From Scolanthus callimorphus (Eukaryota > Cnidaria > Anthozoa > Actiniaria > Edwardsiidae): a stretch of DNA of 64,000 nucleotides. Below the pieces are notes generated by a model that saw only the letters and a list, made by a program, of their open reading frames with translations, did no database searches and had not been told where the DNA came from. The stretch spans positions 27,745,951 through 27,809,950 of the forward strand of contig CM066917.1 in NCBI GenBank assembly GCA_033964015.1, given 5' to 3'. A program made the translations under genes and the position numbers. This document shows positions 1-11,453 of the stretch, piece after piece (within the stretch, counting starts at the first letter, position 1; every line of letters begins with the position of its first letter).

Positions 1-143
1 TCATATACCTATACCCATGCAAACAAATATTCATAGAGCATAATAAGAAATAACAGCAGAAATACACAAAAGATCAAAGAAATGAATCTTAAGGATTGTA
101 GCGACACAATTTTCCGGGTATTGGGAGTGGCATCCTCGCCCAC

Positions 144-248
144 AGGCCCAGCATCAACCGAGAGCCTTTGCGGTCTACTAGCCAATCAGAGCAGCTGAAA
201 AACAAAAGAAAAGTCGAGGCGCAAATGCTCCCGGTTAATGCTGGGCCT
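144..248. repeat. Palindromic MITE-like element
   Basis: Inverted termini are visible: the left end GGCCCAGCATCAACCG pairs with the reverse complement of the right end, GGCCCAGCATTAACCG, and similarity continues inward (GAGCCTTTGCG against GAGCATTTGCG). It is about 104 bp with no coding capacity. The transposon superfamily is not determined. Confidence 0.6.
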
Positions 249-2158
249 TTTATAAAAGAAACGTGCAGGTTACACGAATTTACGAAAACCGCACTATTTT
301 AAGGGCTTGTCTTCTGTGTAGCCAATCGTCTCCGTCTCCGTGCGGCGAGAAGTTCGGTCCTTTCTTCGCGCGGCCAAAAAAATACGCTCATGGAACTTAT
401 CGCTGCTTTCTCCTTTTCCTATGTTTATTTCCTCTGAAAACACAGGGGGACGCTTGGTACGCAGGCTAGTCTTCCCTTGAATACAATCCACTTAGGGACG
501 GACCATTAGAAAAGTGATGGGGGGGGGGGGGGGGGGGTGCAAAAAAAATCTTGCAAGCTCAAATAGAAGGAAACTAAATTCGAGCAGGGTAAAAAAAACA
601 TACCTGGAGAGAGTCATAAATGCCTGAAAAATCCTGCAGAGCCATCCTCCAGATGGTCCGACCCCTCTTAGTTTGCTAAATGCTTTCCTGCTTTAGCATG
701 CGCGCACCTGACAAAAAGTTTGCATCCGGTATATGCAATAATGAGCACTTGCTGAGGCTGACTAATCCTATTGTACTAATGCAAAGCCGGTGACTGGTGG
801 TCAAGTTACAATGCAAGCTGCTTAAACAAGCAACCCCAATCTCACATTGAGCAGCTGGAGGTAAAACAATACAACCTTCATTCATATCATTTCAAGATGT
901 TGTTGCTAAATGGGCTGTAAATTGAGACTTTCTTAAAATATCTATCTCTAGAAAAAAACGTTTAAAGACCCGGGTTGTATTATAAAATCGCATCTTGTAC
1001 TCTGCTTTCGAAAAAACGTCAAAGGTGCTGCTACTATAAGTATAGCAGATACGAATTAAGTATTATAAGTATTTAAGTATTATTCGATTCTTAGATGTTA
1101 AAAATGTTTTAATTTCGGATAATCGTGTAATATCAATTAAAAAGGTTAAAATGAGATGCACACCAAGAGCTCTCATGCGCTTGTAAACAGCTACGTCCGA
1201 CAAGCAAGCTCATAGCCTTCTACGCAGCCACTGGGTGAAGGTGAAAGTGAAATGAGCGGCTGTGAAGGAGGCTAGTGATCCAGCCAACAACCTAAACACT
1301 ATTCACATCCGGGGGGGGGGGGGGGGGGGGGGGGAACTCGCATATTTTGGTCGGGGATGGGGGACTCGCATATTTTGGTCGGGGATGATCGTATCTTTTA
1401 GGGGTTAAAATCACGGGTTTTTGTCTCTTAGGAGTGACCTTGATCTGCAATAAATTTAAGGGAGATTGGCATCAAAGGCAGCATTTTAATCAAAGACGGA
1501 AATTTCTTGCTGGGTAGTTTTAGGGTATAAAAGTATTTGAGCCACGCCCTGGCAAGAGGCTCGCCTCAAGTGAAGCCTAATACAAACTGTTCTGCGCTCA
1601 CAGTCTGTGTCCGTGCAACGAAAAATCACAACGGAAACCTTCGATTCGTAATTTCTTTTTTCGGCGATTTCAGTCATTTTTTAAAAGCCGCAGAATTATC
1701 TGGATAACACTGTCAGCAACATAGAAAAACGTAGAAAATAATCCACCATTTTGGAAGATAGCAGTTAGGAAGCCGACTTACATTATTATGTAGTCCCTTC
1801 GATCAGAAACGTAAGCAGCCGGAATCTTCAATAGAACAACATGGCGAAACGAGCGGGTCGCCTACGTGCCTCTCTGACAATACTAGTACGGACATTTTGG
1901 TAATAAAGTGGCAACAATGCAAATAAAACCATAGCAATACGTCATTTTACCATATAAGGGCTAATTGAGTGCAGATGCCCAGCCGTTCTGCATGCAAAAG
2001 CCGTAACACACGGTTTGGCATTTGAATGGCTTCCCGAATCAATTCCCGTCGTGCAGTGTTTTTTGACTTGTGAATTTTCAAAAATAAAAGAATATAGTTC
2101 TGACAGAATAGCTCATTGGGATTGGTTTCACTGGCAACATAAGCATAAGGATCAAACT
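249..2158. other. Intergenic stretch without a recognisable gene
   Basis: I see no credible coding exon here. It holds a run of 19 G at 519-537, next to a GGACCATTA motif that recurs near the poly-C tract at 47.5 kb, and the poly-G repeat described separately at 1311-1470. The short open frames have neither codon character nor splice context. Confidence 0.5.
1311..1470 (+). repeat. Poly-G-headed dispersed repeat, copy 1
   Basis: A run of 24 G (1311-1334) is followed by ACTCGCATATTTTGGTCGGG, tandemly repeated once, then GATCGTATCTTTTAGGGG and a segment ending near ATCTGCAATAAATT. The same arrangement occurs at 8279-8410 (plus), 8640-8741 (minus) and 39,390-39,515 (minus-like order), so it is a dispersed repeat family whose end is a long G tract. 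Confidence 0.65.
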
Positions 2159-2185
2159 ATGGTTTTCACTACGAGCGTAAGCATA

Positions 2186-2483
2186 AAGGCTCGTTCACAC
2201 GGCGCGATCTTAGCTGCGATTTTTGTGGCGACCGTCGACGTCATATCGCGCGGTGTGAAACGGCCGGCGATTTGGCTCTGCGATATTTGTCAGTTTGATG
2301 GCGATCTCAAGAAATCGCACCCGCATCGCGGTGGAATTTGAACATGTTCAAAACGCCTGCGACGTCATCGCAAGAGAAATCGCCATCAGATCGCCGATCG
2401 TCGTCCGCGCGATATGACATCGCCATGAGATCGCCACAGAAATCACACCTCAGATCGCAGCTAAAAACGCGCTGCGTGAACGA
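2186..2483 (-). repeat. Harbinger-like MITE, inner copy 1
   Basis: The left terminus AGGCTCGTTCACACGGCGCG pairs with a right terminus reading CGCGCTGCGTGAACG. The interior is rich in GCGAT/ATCGC motifs and contains the segment GAACATGTTC, present in inverse orientation in the copy at 2519-2823. There is no coding capacity. Confidence 0.65.
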
Positions 2484-2518
2484 TTGAGTGCAGTATCAAA
2501 GGCTTCCGTTCTTCTTTA

Positions 2519-2823
2519 AGGCCCGTTCACACGGCGCGATTTCAGCTGCGAATGGAGATGCGATTTTTGTGGCGATCTCATGGCGATGTCATATCGCGCG
2601 GTGTGAACGGCCGGCGATCTTATGGCGATTTCACTTGCGATGTTGCCGCGACGTTGCAGGCGTTTTTAAACATGTTCAAATTCCACTGCGATGCGGGTGC
2701 GATTTCTTCAGATTGCCAAAAAACTGGCAAAATATCGCAGGGCCAAATCACCACCGCGATATAACAAAGACGATCGCCGCAAAAGTCGCAGCCAACTGAG
2801 ATCGCGCCATGTGAACCGGGCCT
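2519..2823 (+). repeat. PIF/Harbinger-like MITE with TTA target duplication
   Basis: The termini AGGCCCGTTCACACGGCGCG and its near-perfect reverse complement are flanked on both sides by TTA (2516-2518 and 2824-2826). A 3-bp TWA target duplication with GGCCCGTTYACAC-type ends is the established signature of PIF/Harbinger non-autonomous elements. It is about 305 bp and non-coding. Confidence 0.7.
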
Positions 2824-2869
2824 TTATGCTTATACTTACGTCGCTTGTGTCGTAGTGAAAACCAACCAT

Positions 2870-3921
2870 TAGATGTTTTTACATGCAATGCGGAGGACAT
2901 TTCAATTCAATTCATAATCAGAAGCTGGGAATTTGTTTATTGTAAAATAGCTTTTTGCATCACAAAATCTGCGTGCTTGCCTTTTTCGTGTGACTGACAC
3001 TATACAATATTTTAAAAACCCGCATAAAAGAACATGTGGTTTAAGAACACTCAGGCTGAAATTTGGTCAAAATGGTACCTTATACATAAGAACACATGCA
3101 GCCTGAAAAATGAAAATTGTTCTTGTATAAAAAAATTGCTGCCAGTTAGATTTGAGTACAGTAACCAACTTTGTGGTAGAGTACCCAGGAGATCAATATG
3201 ACGTGCTAGACCATGCACACACAGTTCTACAGCAGGAATTCCAGGGTAATTTAGCAATTGTTTTTTAGACTTGACTAATTGTTGTTACCTTTCTAGTGTA
3301 TGCAGTATTTGATGTTAAGAAACAACTTAAGAACACCTTGTCCTTAATAACATTTCAGGCTGATTTTGCAGAAGACACCCAATATACAAGAACAAAATCG
3401 GCCTGATTCCCCAAAACACCTGTTCTTTTATGCGGGTTTTTACTGTATTTTAAACGAGGCGATACCTTAAATTAAAGTTTTCCCATATTTCTCATATTTT
3501 ACAAATGTAATTGAACCATATATCTGTATAGTGCCTGCACCTTTAATGTAACCGGCACTTTGTTTTTTGAATATTACAGTTTTGTACAATAGAAAACAAT
3601 AACTTTCATGCAATCTTTTACAAAGGTTTAGCAGGATCGCTTAATAATCATTTTCCATGTTTTCAAGACTCATAAAGAAAGAACAGAATTCAATCTAAAT
3701 AGTATTTAGCATTGCTAATAATTCTAATGAATAACAACTAAACTAATCCTATAACTATTATTAATTTAATTATATAGCCGCTCGAAATCCATTGTGGGCA
3801 GATTGATTTTTCTTGAATCGTCCAATTATTTTTTAATTGGATCGCGCGCGCTCTAATGGACAGTTCGCGCAAAATTGGACAGTTTGGGTTTGAACATGGA
3901 TGTTATATAATAATAAAAACA
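2870..3921. other. AT-rich intergenic stretch, nothing recognised
   Basis: No gene or clear element is seen. Two similar phrases, CCCGCATAAAAGAACA near 3021 and its inverse near 3417, suggest the ends of an old inverted-repeat element of about 400 bp, but the interior is too decayed to type. Confidence 0.4.
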
Positions 3922-4048
3922 GGACTCCATGCTTGCAATTAAGAAAAAATGGATGATTCTCGGAACAAATTGGACTCGGCTGCGGCCTCGTCCAATTTTG
4001 GAGTTCCTCTGAATCATCCAATTTTTCTTAATTGGACAGCATGGAGTC
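3922..4048. repeat. Short fold-back element
   Basis: GGACTCCATGC at the left pairs with GCATGGAGTC at the right; inward, TTAAGAAAAAATGGATGATTC pairs with GAATCATCCAATTTTTCTTAA. It is about 127 bp and non-coding. The motif TTGGAC/GTCCAA recurs just upstream (3820-3890), suggesting a larger related repeat. Confidence 0.6.
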
Positions 4049-6834
4049 TATTATATATACTTATCTATTAACAATTATCCACACAACAAAACAAAAAAAT
4101 CCATTTTATATTTACAACTTGTATAATTTCACTCCAATAGAGCTGATTTCACATGACTGTCAAGACTTGTTATGTAATTGCGTAGACTCCTCCGCATGCA
4201 TCTCTCGAAGGAAGAGAGAGAAAGAGAATAGAAAGGATTCGGTGGGAAGTCTAACCCTCTTCATTTATTTGGAAAAGCCCAACTGCCACAGAGTTGCCAG
4301 CGGAGGAGGCTTGTAATTGCGACTGCTTTTCGTTCTCATTGGCTACTCGTTTTTTTTCTCAGCCAATCAAATTCTGTAGTAAATACAATTGTGTAATCAC
4401 ATAATTGGTTCGGCTTGCTGAGAAAAAAAGCCATTTAGGAGCAAGTCGTGATTTCTCTCGATTCTGATAGGCTAGTGATGTGAAAACCGCTCTATCTGCC
4501 AATCAACGTGATTGACAATCTTGAACTGGAAAAAAAAAACTCTGTCAAACACTATCTGTCTGAGAAATGCACTCCGACGGAAGATTGTCAATGAGATATC
4601 GTTTTATAGTTTGCATCATAAAAAACACTAGACTGGCAGACAAGCAGTCCTAATATTAATTACTTGAAATCATTTGTTTATTAGCAAATAAATGGACTCT
4701 GAAAATAATTTCAGTTATGGTCCTCAATAGAAAATCGGTACATTAATTTTGGTGGTTTTGTCGAAATTGACGTTGCAGTTGTTTTGTTATGATACCGTTA
4801 AATAATTAAAAGAAACCATATTGGCGCACTTGCTGCTGAACTCCCACTTCACATTTCCGAACGACAAGTGTTTTTTGGCCTCCGTCCATCAACGCATGCT
4901 CGTGGATTTTTTATAAGTTTCGTTTGAATTTTATGATGGAAAATTTGGTTTGAAGCCTAATAGTCATTATTAGTTTTTAAAAAGCTCTCAAAGCCTACGT
5001 GAAATTAACCAGAGCTGCTCGCTCGTTTCGATTAATGGAAGCCAAACAGCGGTTTGTTGTTGGCGTTGAGTTCGCAGAATTATGAAAATTGCAGTATGTC
5101 GTCTGATGATACTATACGCCCCAGGAATTACTTCTTTCTTGAAAAAAGTGAAATTTCTTAAAAAGCGTTATGAATAAGAAGCAGGGTGAAGCCGTATAAT
5201 ATGTATTTTCGTTTGAAAAACAGATAAATTGTGCATTTCCAGAGGCTGTGTGGAATTGAATAAAAAAATAATTACCGATGAAGTGAATATTTTCCTTGAA
5301 AGCGTCGGTTTGTCGTGAAGTGATTTGCCTTCAGCAATTCAAACATTCCAACAAAAATTATAAAATTTATCTCTTACTACGATCACTGGAATCAGTCTAT
5401 TCAGCATTGCTTTACTAAACAGATTGAGAACAAAATAGCAGAAAATTATTGACATCAAAAATATTTTACCTTTGTCTTAGAAAAATAATACATCGATCGA
5501 GCATTCACTTGGGCGCCAAAGTGCTTTTAGACGCGTGGTCAGAGCGGAAGCAATTGTTTTGAGTATGTTCCGTAAAAAACACATCAGTTTACGCCATCGA
5601 AATGATAAAACATCGGTTAAATTGATTTTTAATAATTCTGGAAATTCCACATACGAAATATGTAGGAAATCAATGAAATAACATAATACTTCCATGCATA
5701 TATTGAAGTGCGTTTTTTAACCAGGACATAACAAACACGGTGCAAAATGAAAACATTAATCAGAGTAAATGCTAGATACAAAGGTCTTAATGGTTTAAAA
5801 CACAGTGTCCAGGTAATTACTCATTAACATAACCAAAACCACACACTAAGTAATTTAAATTGACTTTGTGTTTTCTGCAGCATATCAAGCCAGTGAAAGG
5901 ATTATCCTGTTGCAGTTCCTTTTAATTTCTGTCAACCCCACATCACTCTAATTGTAGCATTGCTTGTTTTTTGTATTTCATGATCGGAAATAACGATCAG
6001 TTCAACCTTTTCTACTGCGACTAAACCTCTGTTTTACAGATAAGGGAATTTAAATGCATTTATGGAAAACCATAATTCGTAATGCTACCGAAATCTACTC
6101 TTCAAAGTGCTCAATCGACCATATTAAAAAACATACGTAAGATGCTTTCAATATTATTTTGATTCTGATCTTATGAAGAAAACTTGCGATGTCAACTTCA
6201 ACATTTGTGGTTATTTTTAGATTAAGAATATGTATATCATATGACATCGAGGATACATAATGTAAAAGCTTTGTTTGTTGTTTTCGGGAAAAATGATTTC
6301 GAATCTGATGCTATCTCAATAGGCAAAGGATTTTTCAGTCCTATATTCTGCCCGTATAAAATAAGGCATAAACATAAGTTCAGACGTTTAAAATGCCCTA
6401 CAATACTATTCTACAATTTACCTTATAAAGATGGGATAATTTCTCTCAATAAATAATAATTTGTCAAGGTTTGTGGGACGTGTTTTTGCTCTTGTTTTCG
6501 TTTTCGCTTGGTGTTTATGTGCACGGGTGTCCTGACCCCATGAGACCTCAGTTGGTTGCAAAACACTCCACAATTTCGTGTGGCCTCATGCACATTAAAC
6601 TTTCTCCTCGTTGATAAATTCTCTTAGGAACATTTTCCTGCAGAATAGAAAGTGCAGTTTTTCTCGAGAGCCCACCATTTTCCCGCCAAAATTGGCCGCT
6701 TTCTTGTTCCGAGCGCGCGTTCGTTCGCCACCACGTGATTCAAATTACTCCTCTGGGATTACAAATTAATTGTATACAACGTGTTTTTCGCACCTCAAAG
6801 GAGCCAGAAGCTGGTAAAACCCTTTTAGCAGCAT
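4049..6834. other. Long intergenic stretch, no gene seen
   Basis: This is AT-rich DNA with many stops in all frames and no exon-like segment that I can support. A GAGCTGATTTCACATGACTG phrase at about 4140 resembles the terminus of the element at 10,443-11,453, so a solo or decayed copy may be present. Confidence 0.4.
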
Positions 6835-7344
6835 CTAACAAGTATATGAGCGCGCTCTGCCTCCTGCGTGGACCTTATGGAAGTGCCTTCTTCGATAATG
6901 ACGACCTTCGTAGTTGCGATGAAAGGCTCCAGAATTTAGCGCTCGCTCGCGGTGAATGGCCGCTAAATCTCTTTCGCTTTCACTGTCATCCGTTACAGCC
7001 GCTAGGCCTTCCTCTTTAATATCGTCCAGACTCGGTTCATACGACGAATGTCGTCTAATACGGCAATGCTTTGTGCTGTAGCCGAGTCCATATTTGTTTT
7101 GAACTGGTTCTTCTTTTAAACTATCCCTTGTCTCGATACTGCTTGCAATAATGGACTCGTCTTGGGGCGAACTCTTGCTCGCGTAAACATTTTCCACGTC
7201 CAAGCGACGAATTATCGTCCACTCAGTCATAGCGACTGGTTGGTCGGGAATACATAGCATTGTAGAATCAATTTCAAAGGTTTTCTCAGTTATTTTCTTC
7301 GCTGACAGCCCCTCAGAAGGAACTTGTACGCTTTGGGTTAGCAT
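6835..7344 (-). CDS. Possible single-exon gene, uncharacterised 169-residue protein
   Basis: This open frame starts with ATG at 7344 and ends at 6835. It is the longest frame in the first 20 kb with ordinary amino-acid composition. The N-terminal half is mixed. Around residues 70-130 it is acidic and serine-rich (the segment DDIKEEG, then DDSESERD). The C-terminal 35 residues are very basic with clustered His and Arg (RRRHFHK). I see no signal peptide, membrane segment or known motif and do not recognise the family. It could be a short nuclear or cytoplasmic taxon-restricted protein, the first exon of a longer gene, or chance. No clear poly-A signal is seen downstream. Confidence 0.35.
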   Translation of the reverse strand: MLTQSVQVPSEGLSAKKITEKTFEIDSTMLCIPDQPVAMTEWTIIRRLDVENVYASKSSPQDESIIASSIETRDSLKEEPVQNKYGLGYSTKHCRIRRHSSYEPSLDDIKEEGLAAVTDDSESERDLAAIHRERALNSGAFHRNYEGRHYRRRHFHKVHAGGRARSYTC

Positions 7345-8278
7345 GAGATCGATATAGATACAGCAGTTGTTCTGTCTTGCTTGGCTTGTTTTGGTCTATC
7401 TAATATGGAATAAAGTTCCACGTGGTATGAATATTAATGAACCTTTCGCGTACTTGTGTGTGGAAAGTCAAAACTACGGGTGCCCCTGTTGTCTCGTAGC
7501 GACGTGTACAAAACCATAGAAATAAAGCAATTATATAACTCGTACGTAAAACGTAGTAAATAAAGGTTTAATACATCACAAACCTTCAACGAACTGGCTA
7601 TCTTCTGCGGTCTACAAAAACGCGTCAACATGCACGTTTGACCTCTGACGGACAGGTCAGTTTCTACCGTATCGAACGTAGGCGTTTTGGGGTAAACACA
7701 TAAAAAATCACTGTTATGCATTTCAGTTTGTTGTCTACGGACCTATACGGCTCGAAGTGAGATCACGTATATCTGATTTCTCTCGCGGGAACAGAAAAAT
7801 GTGCATCGAGTCGTTAAATTCACAAACATGATGTAGATTTAGTTTGACTAGTCGCGTGGCTAAAGTTCCCTTTTAGCGAGTTGTTATTTTTTCCCGATAA
7901 AATCTTTTCAATAAAAACATAATACCACGGTGTTCAATCACGCGTCGTTTCAAATAATTCGCCTAATAGGCACCTTTAAATGACGATCTTCATAAAATGT
8001 TGAAAAGTAATCGTTATTTTATATGTACATTTTGAACACATGTCTTCTCAAAAACAGACTGAAAACATGTCAATCTTACGGCATTATAATTACTCTTGCG
8101 TCATCGCGCCATCTAGTCAGCGGTGTTACCTGTAGGCTACAAATAGATCGTGAAGCTCATCATGTTTGCTTTGATTTACCGCTAAAAACGGGCATGTGGG
8201 GAACCTGGCCTAAAATGATCCTGCTGCTTTATTTGTGGTGGTCCTCTAAACGTGCAGCACAACTCGTTTTTAGGCCCT
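7345..8278. other. Intergenic stretch, nothing recognised
   Basis: It would contain the promoter of the possible minus-strand gene ending at 7344. I see no convincing TATA box or coding exon. The 95- and 130-residue open frames here overlap repeats or lack coding character. Confidence 0.35.
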
Positions 8279-8310
<32 letters not shown>

Positions 8311-8410
8311 CAATACTTTGGGTCGGGGATGATCGTCGCCGAAATTTTCAGTTTCACCCTAAAAGATACCAAACATGGCGGGCCATCGCGTGGCCTCAAA
8401 ACAATTATTA
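8279..8410 (+). repeat. Poly-G-headed dispersed repeat, copy 2
   Basis: A run of 28 G (8279-8306) is followed by ACTCCAATACTTTGGGTCGG and GGATGATCGTCG, then CCTAAAAGATACCAAA. It is the same family as 1311-1470, in the same orientation. Confidence 0.65.
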
Positions 8411-8639
8411 CCTAAAAGATGAGGTCTTATGTGCCAAGTAGGCGTGAAGGACACAGGTAACAGGGAAAAAAATACCCATGAAGACATTTCCGTGTTTGTT
8501 TCTAGTTCATCGTCTTTTCATCGAATAATCTCTCTTTCTAATACACGGTTTTTAGAAGCACCATCATGAGAAAAAGCAATTGGACACAGTTTCGGCCTAG
8601 AAAGATACCAATCTGGCTAAAATTTATTGAAGATCAAGA

Positions 8640-8749
8640 TCACCCCTAAAAGAGACCAAACCAACGTGATTTTAAACCCCTAAAAGATACGACGATCAAC
8701 CCCGACCAAAAATTATGGGAGTCCCCCCCCCCCCCACCCCCGGGGGGGG
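8640..8749 (-). repeat. Poly-G-headed dispersed repeat, copy 3 (inverted)
   Basis: It reads on the plus strand as CACCCCTAAAAGAGACCAAA, then CCCCTAAAAGATACGACGAT, CCCCGACC, and a C tract at 8723-8741 that runs into a G tract (8742-8749). It is the reverse complement of the copies at 1311 and 8279. Confidence 0.65.
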
Positions 8750-8754
8750 TCTCC

Positions 8755-9120
8755 CATGTAAGAGTGATAGGGGTGCTCGTCGGGACATCGGGAAAAATAT
8801 ACCCTAAAAAAATACCAGAACATAAAAAATCCAACCCCTAAAATACCTTATAAAACAAAATAACCCTCAAAAATACCCAACAATAAACCTTTTTGTTATT
8901 GTTTATTGTTTCTCATCTCAAAACAAGCTTAATTTAGAGCTATAAATGAATGGAGAAAGAAAGAAAACGGTTTACTGGGTTGAACCCTTTCATTATTGCG
9001 TACCCCTAAAAAATACCATTAATTAGTGAAAGCCCAATTTTTCTCCGATACCCCTAAAAAATACCTGAAATCGATTTTGACCCCTAAAAAATACGGCGAG
9101 CACCCCTATCAGTCGACATG
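8755..9120. repeat. Fold-back element with CCCTAAAAAATAC sub-repeats
   Basis: The left end CATGTAAGAGTGATAGGGGT and the reverse complement of the right end (CATGTCGACTGATAGGGGTG) match, and both continue with GCTCG. The interior carries about seven degenerate copies of CCCTAAAAAATACC. The element sits between a C tract (8723-8741) and another (9130-9160), so it appears inserted in, or terminated by, homopolymer DNA. Confidence 0.6.
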
Positions 9121-9160
9121 TGGAAGAAACCACCCCCGCCCCCACCCCCCCCCCCCCCCC

Positions 9161-10442
9161 GGGTTTTTAGGAAATCAAAATCCGATGAGAAGCCGTTCCA
9201 AAGAAAGTGCTTCCAGTGTCACACATGTTTGGTTAAAAAAGAGCCTCTTATTTAATAGGAGTAACAGCAGATATCTTTTCAGAGTCTCTACTATAGCAAA
9301 ACATTTTCCTAGCGTCCCCAAGTAACTAGAGCGATGGCATGCCGGCGAAATCAATGGGCAAATACTTCATTCTTCACACTTTATGATATTGTGCTCTCTC
9401 TCCTTTCTGCCTTTCTGTCCTTTCTGTGTGTTGCCAATTTTTCAGGCCGCATGCTTTTGAGGATTGACAAGTTTACAAAGTACTCGTCCACTTCCTGAAA
9501 TTCTTAAGTTGTAGTATCATGACCTTGGCGGGTTCTTGCCATTGACACGAGAATATGATCATGAGCACGTGATCTTACTTCATTTATTTGAATAGCAGGT
9601 AGCGCGGAGAGAAAGAATAATCATCGGAACATATCACCTGTGTAAGCTATACTGGTGACAACGACAACACTTATGGCATGGTTCTGTATTAGCACGGATT
9701 TTATTATCTGTTGTTTTTTAAACTCGATTTTCGAGATAGCTTGTAGTTTTTCGAGTATAGGACTGTTTGCAGTTCCTTCTTTGGCGAACAGGAGGGAAAA
9801 CCCAAGTAGGCTAGGTACAAAGAATGGTTGACCTGTCATCTTGAAAATTACACACAAGCATACCTGCGGTAAAACTCTCCAGTTTTCCGGAGTCTCCAGG
9901 TTTTTAACAAATCTCCCGTCCTCAAGGTTAAAAGCATCAATATCCCCGGATGTTTTCAACATATTCTACAGTTCTATGATTCATACAGTAGTGAGGAACA
10001 GAAAGTCACCGAAGCCGGCGCCCTCGGCAAAGAGTCGAGGAGAGTTTGGACGTTTCGGAAGGCATCGGAAAGGTTTCGGGAATCGGAGAAGAAACGATAT
10101 GATTCCGACGAATTCTCCATTTGAGAACTTCAGGGGTTGTGACAGGTATGCAAGACGCGCGGGGACGAGGTTTCTAGTGGAGCATTTTGAGATAAAATTA
10201 CTTGAAAAAAATTTGTTGTACTCTTGATCAAACAGGGGAACTATTAAAATCATATTGCTATTGTATCATTGTTATACTGTATAGTCCAGAAGGCCTGGAG
10301 AAGGCCCCAGCACGAGTCCTGATCACACATACGCTTTGTGTTGTTCCTTGCGCCTTAGCGCGCGGCGAAGCAGGGTAGGAATGAATCAGTCGTGAACTGA
10401 TTAATCACTTTGTAGTCACTCTTATTCAGAATTAAGGTGTAT
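9161..10442. other. Intergenic stretch, no supported gene
   Basis: Overlapping open frames of about 90-128 residues on both strands around 9620-10,250 have no conserved motif and no splice context. I see no clear repeat boundary here. Confidence 0.4.
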
Positions 10443-11453
10443 AGAGCGGTTTTCACATGACTGTCGTGAAAGCAATTCATGAGTAATAGGCCACTTGCAC
10501 TAACTGGGTCATGTGACCCAAATCCCATACATTTGATTAAAATCTTGAAAATTCAACTCGCTGCCATTGCTCCAGGTTTGAGATTTTATGCTTCGCTTCT
10601 AACTAGTATCAATTGGTCTTTGTATTTCTGGAATCGATTTTGACGAAACATGGGCTCTTATAAAGACAATAGAAGACAAAAGACCGTAGAACGAAAACAA
10701 TAAGATGGAATACAATAGCTCCAATCCAAAATGCAATACATCTTGCAACACCAAGAAAGACCCGAAACATCTTGTTAAGAAGTATTGGGGTCACTTGACC
10801 TACTTAGTGCAAATGGCCTATTCACTAACCAATCAAATGCGATAGTAATTCCACAACAAACCAATCAGAGAGCGAGGGATCCACAATGTGTTTTTAAATC
10901 GTTTTTAAATCATTGAAGGGCATATATCCTGAAAGGCTGAAGTCTTTATTTGAGCCTACCTCTATGATACATTCTCATAACGTAAGGGGCTCTAATATCT
11001 TCATGCCTCGCCCTCGTACGGAGGCTGCTAAGCGCGCATTTAAACTATATGGGTGCTGCCATGTGGAATGGCCTCAATGAGGAGGTACAAAACCAGATTA
11101 ATCTGCCTTCTTTTAAATCTGCCCCTGTCTCAACATTGTAAATAGTTAGATTTTAGTATTAAATAGTTGTTAGTTTATAGACAGTGCCGTATCTGAATGT
11201 CTAATGTACTTGTATTTTGATAAAATCGGCTCACTGGAAGAACATTTTAATGAAGTGACACCGAAATAAAGCTTTATTATTTTTAATTTATTATGTCTCC
11301 TTTTTGCGAGCGAAAAGAAATCACAAGTAATAGAGGAAACTCAAGTGATGACGTCACAAAAAAACAAATTTTCGATTGAGCAATATCTGTCATGAACCAA
11401 TCGCAATTACCGAGTAATTTGTAATTACTCACGACAGTCATGTGAAAACTGCT
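10443..11453. repeat. About 1-kb element with inverted ends, containing a LINE remnant
   Basis: The left terminus AGAGCGGTTTTCACATGACT and the right terminus (reverse complement of AGTCATGTGAAAACTGCT) are inverted and continue with GTCGTGA on both sides. A decayed LINE 3' end (10,900-11,290) lies inside. The same terminus type appears in the 148-bp element at 39,633-39,780. Confidence 0.55.
10900..11290 (+). mobile_element. Decayed LINE 3' end (reverse transcriptase C-terminus)
   Basis: Translation gives the phrase PRPRTEAAKRAF followed, after a frame change, by AAMWNGLNEEV. This is the pattern seen at the C-terminal end of many non-LTR retrotransposon ORF2 proteins (PRTxxxKRAFxYRGAxxWN). 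Frameshifts and stops show it is dead. An AATAAA at about 11,266 follows and may be its own poly-A signal. Confidence 0.55.

Larger units (their letters stand above)
2159..2869. repeat. Composite fold-back element carrying two inner MITEs
   Basis: The outer ends are inverted: GGTTTTCACTACGAGCGTAA near 2161 against the reverse complement of the segment ending GTAGTGAAAACCA near 2868, and both flank a GCATAAAGGC motif. Two related inner elements (2186-2483 and 2519-2823) lie between them in opposite orientation. Confidence 0.55.

Noticed and set aside
8755..9120. Telomere-like CCCTAA repeats
   Set aside because: The motif is CCCTAAAAAATAC, spaced irregularly within a fold-back element, not tandem hexamers.
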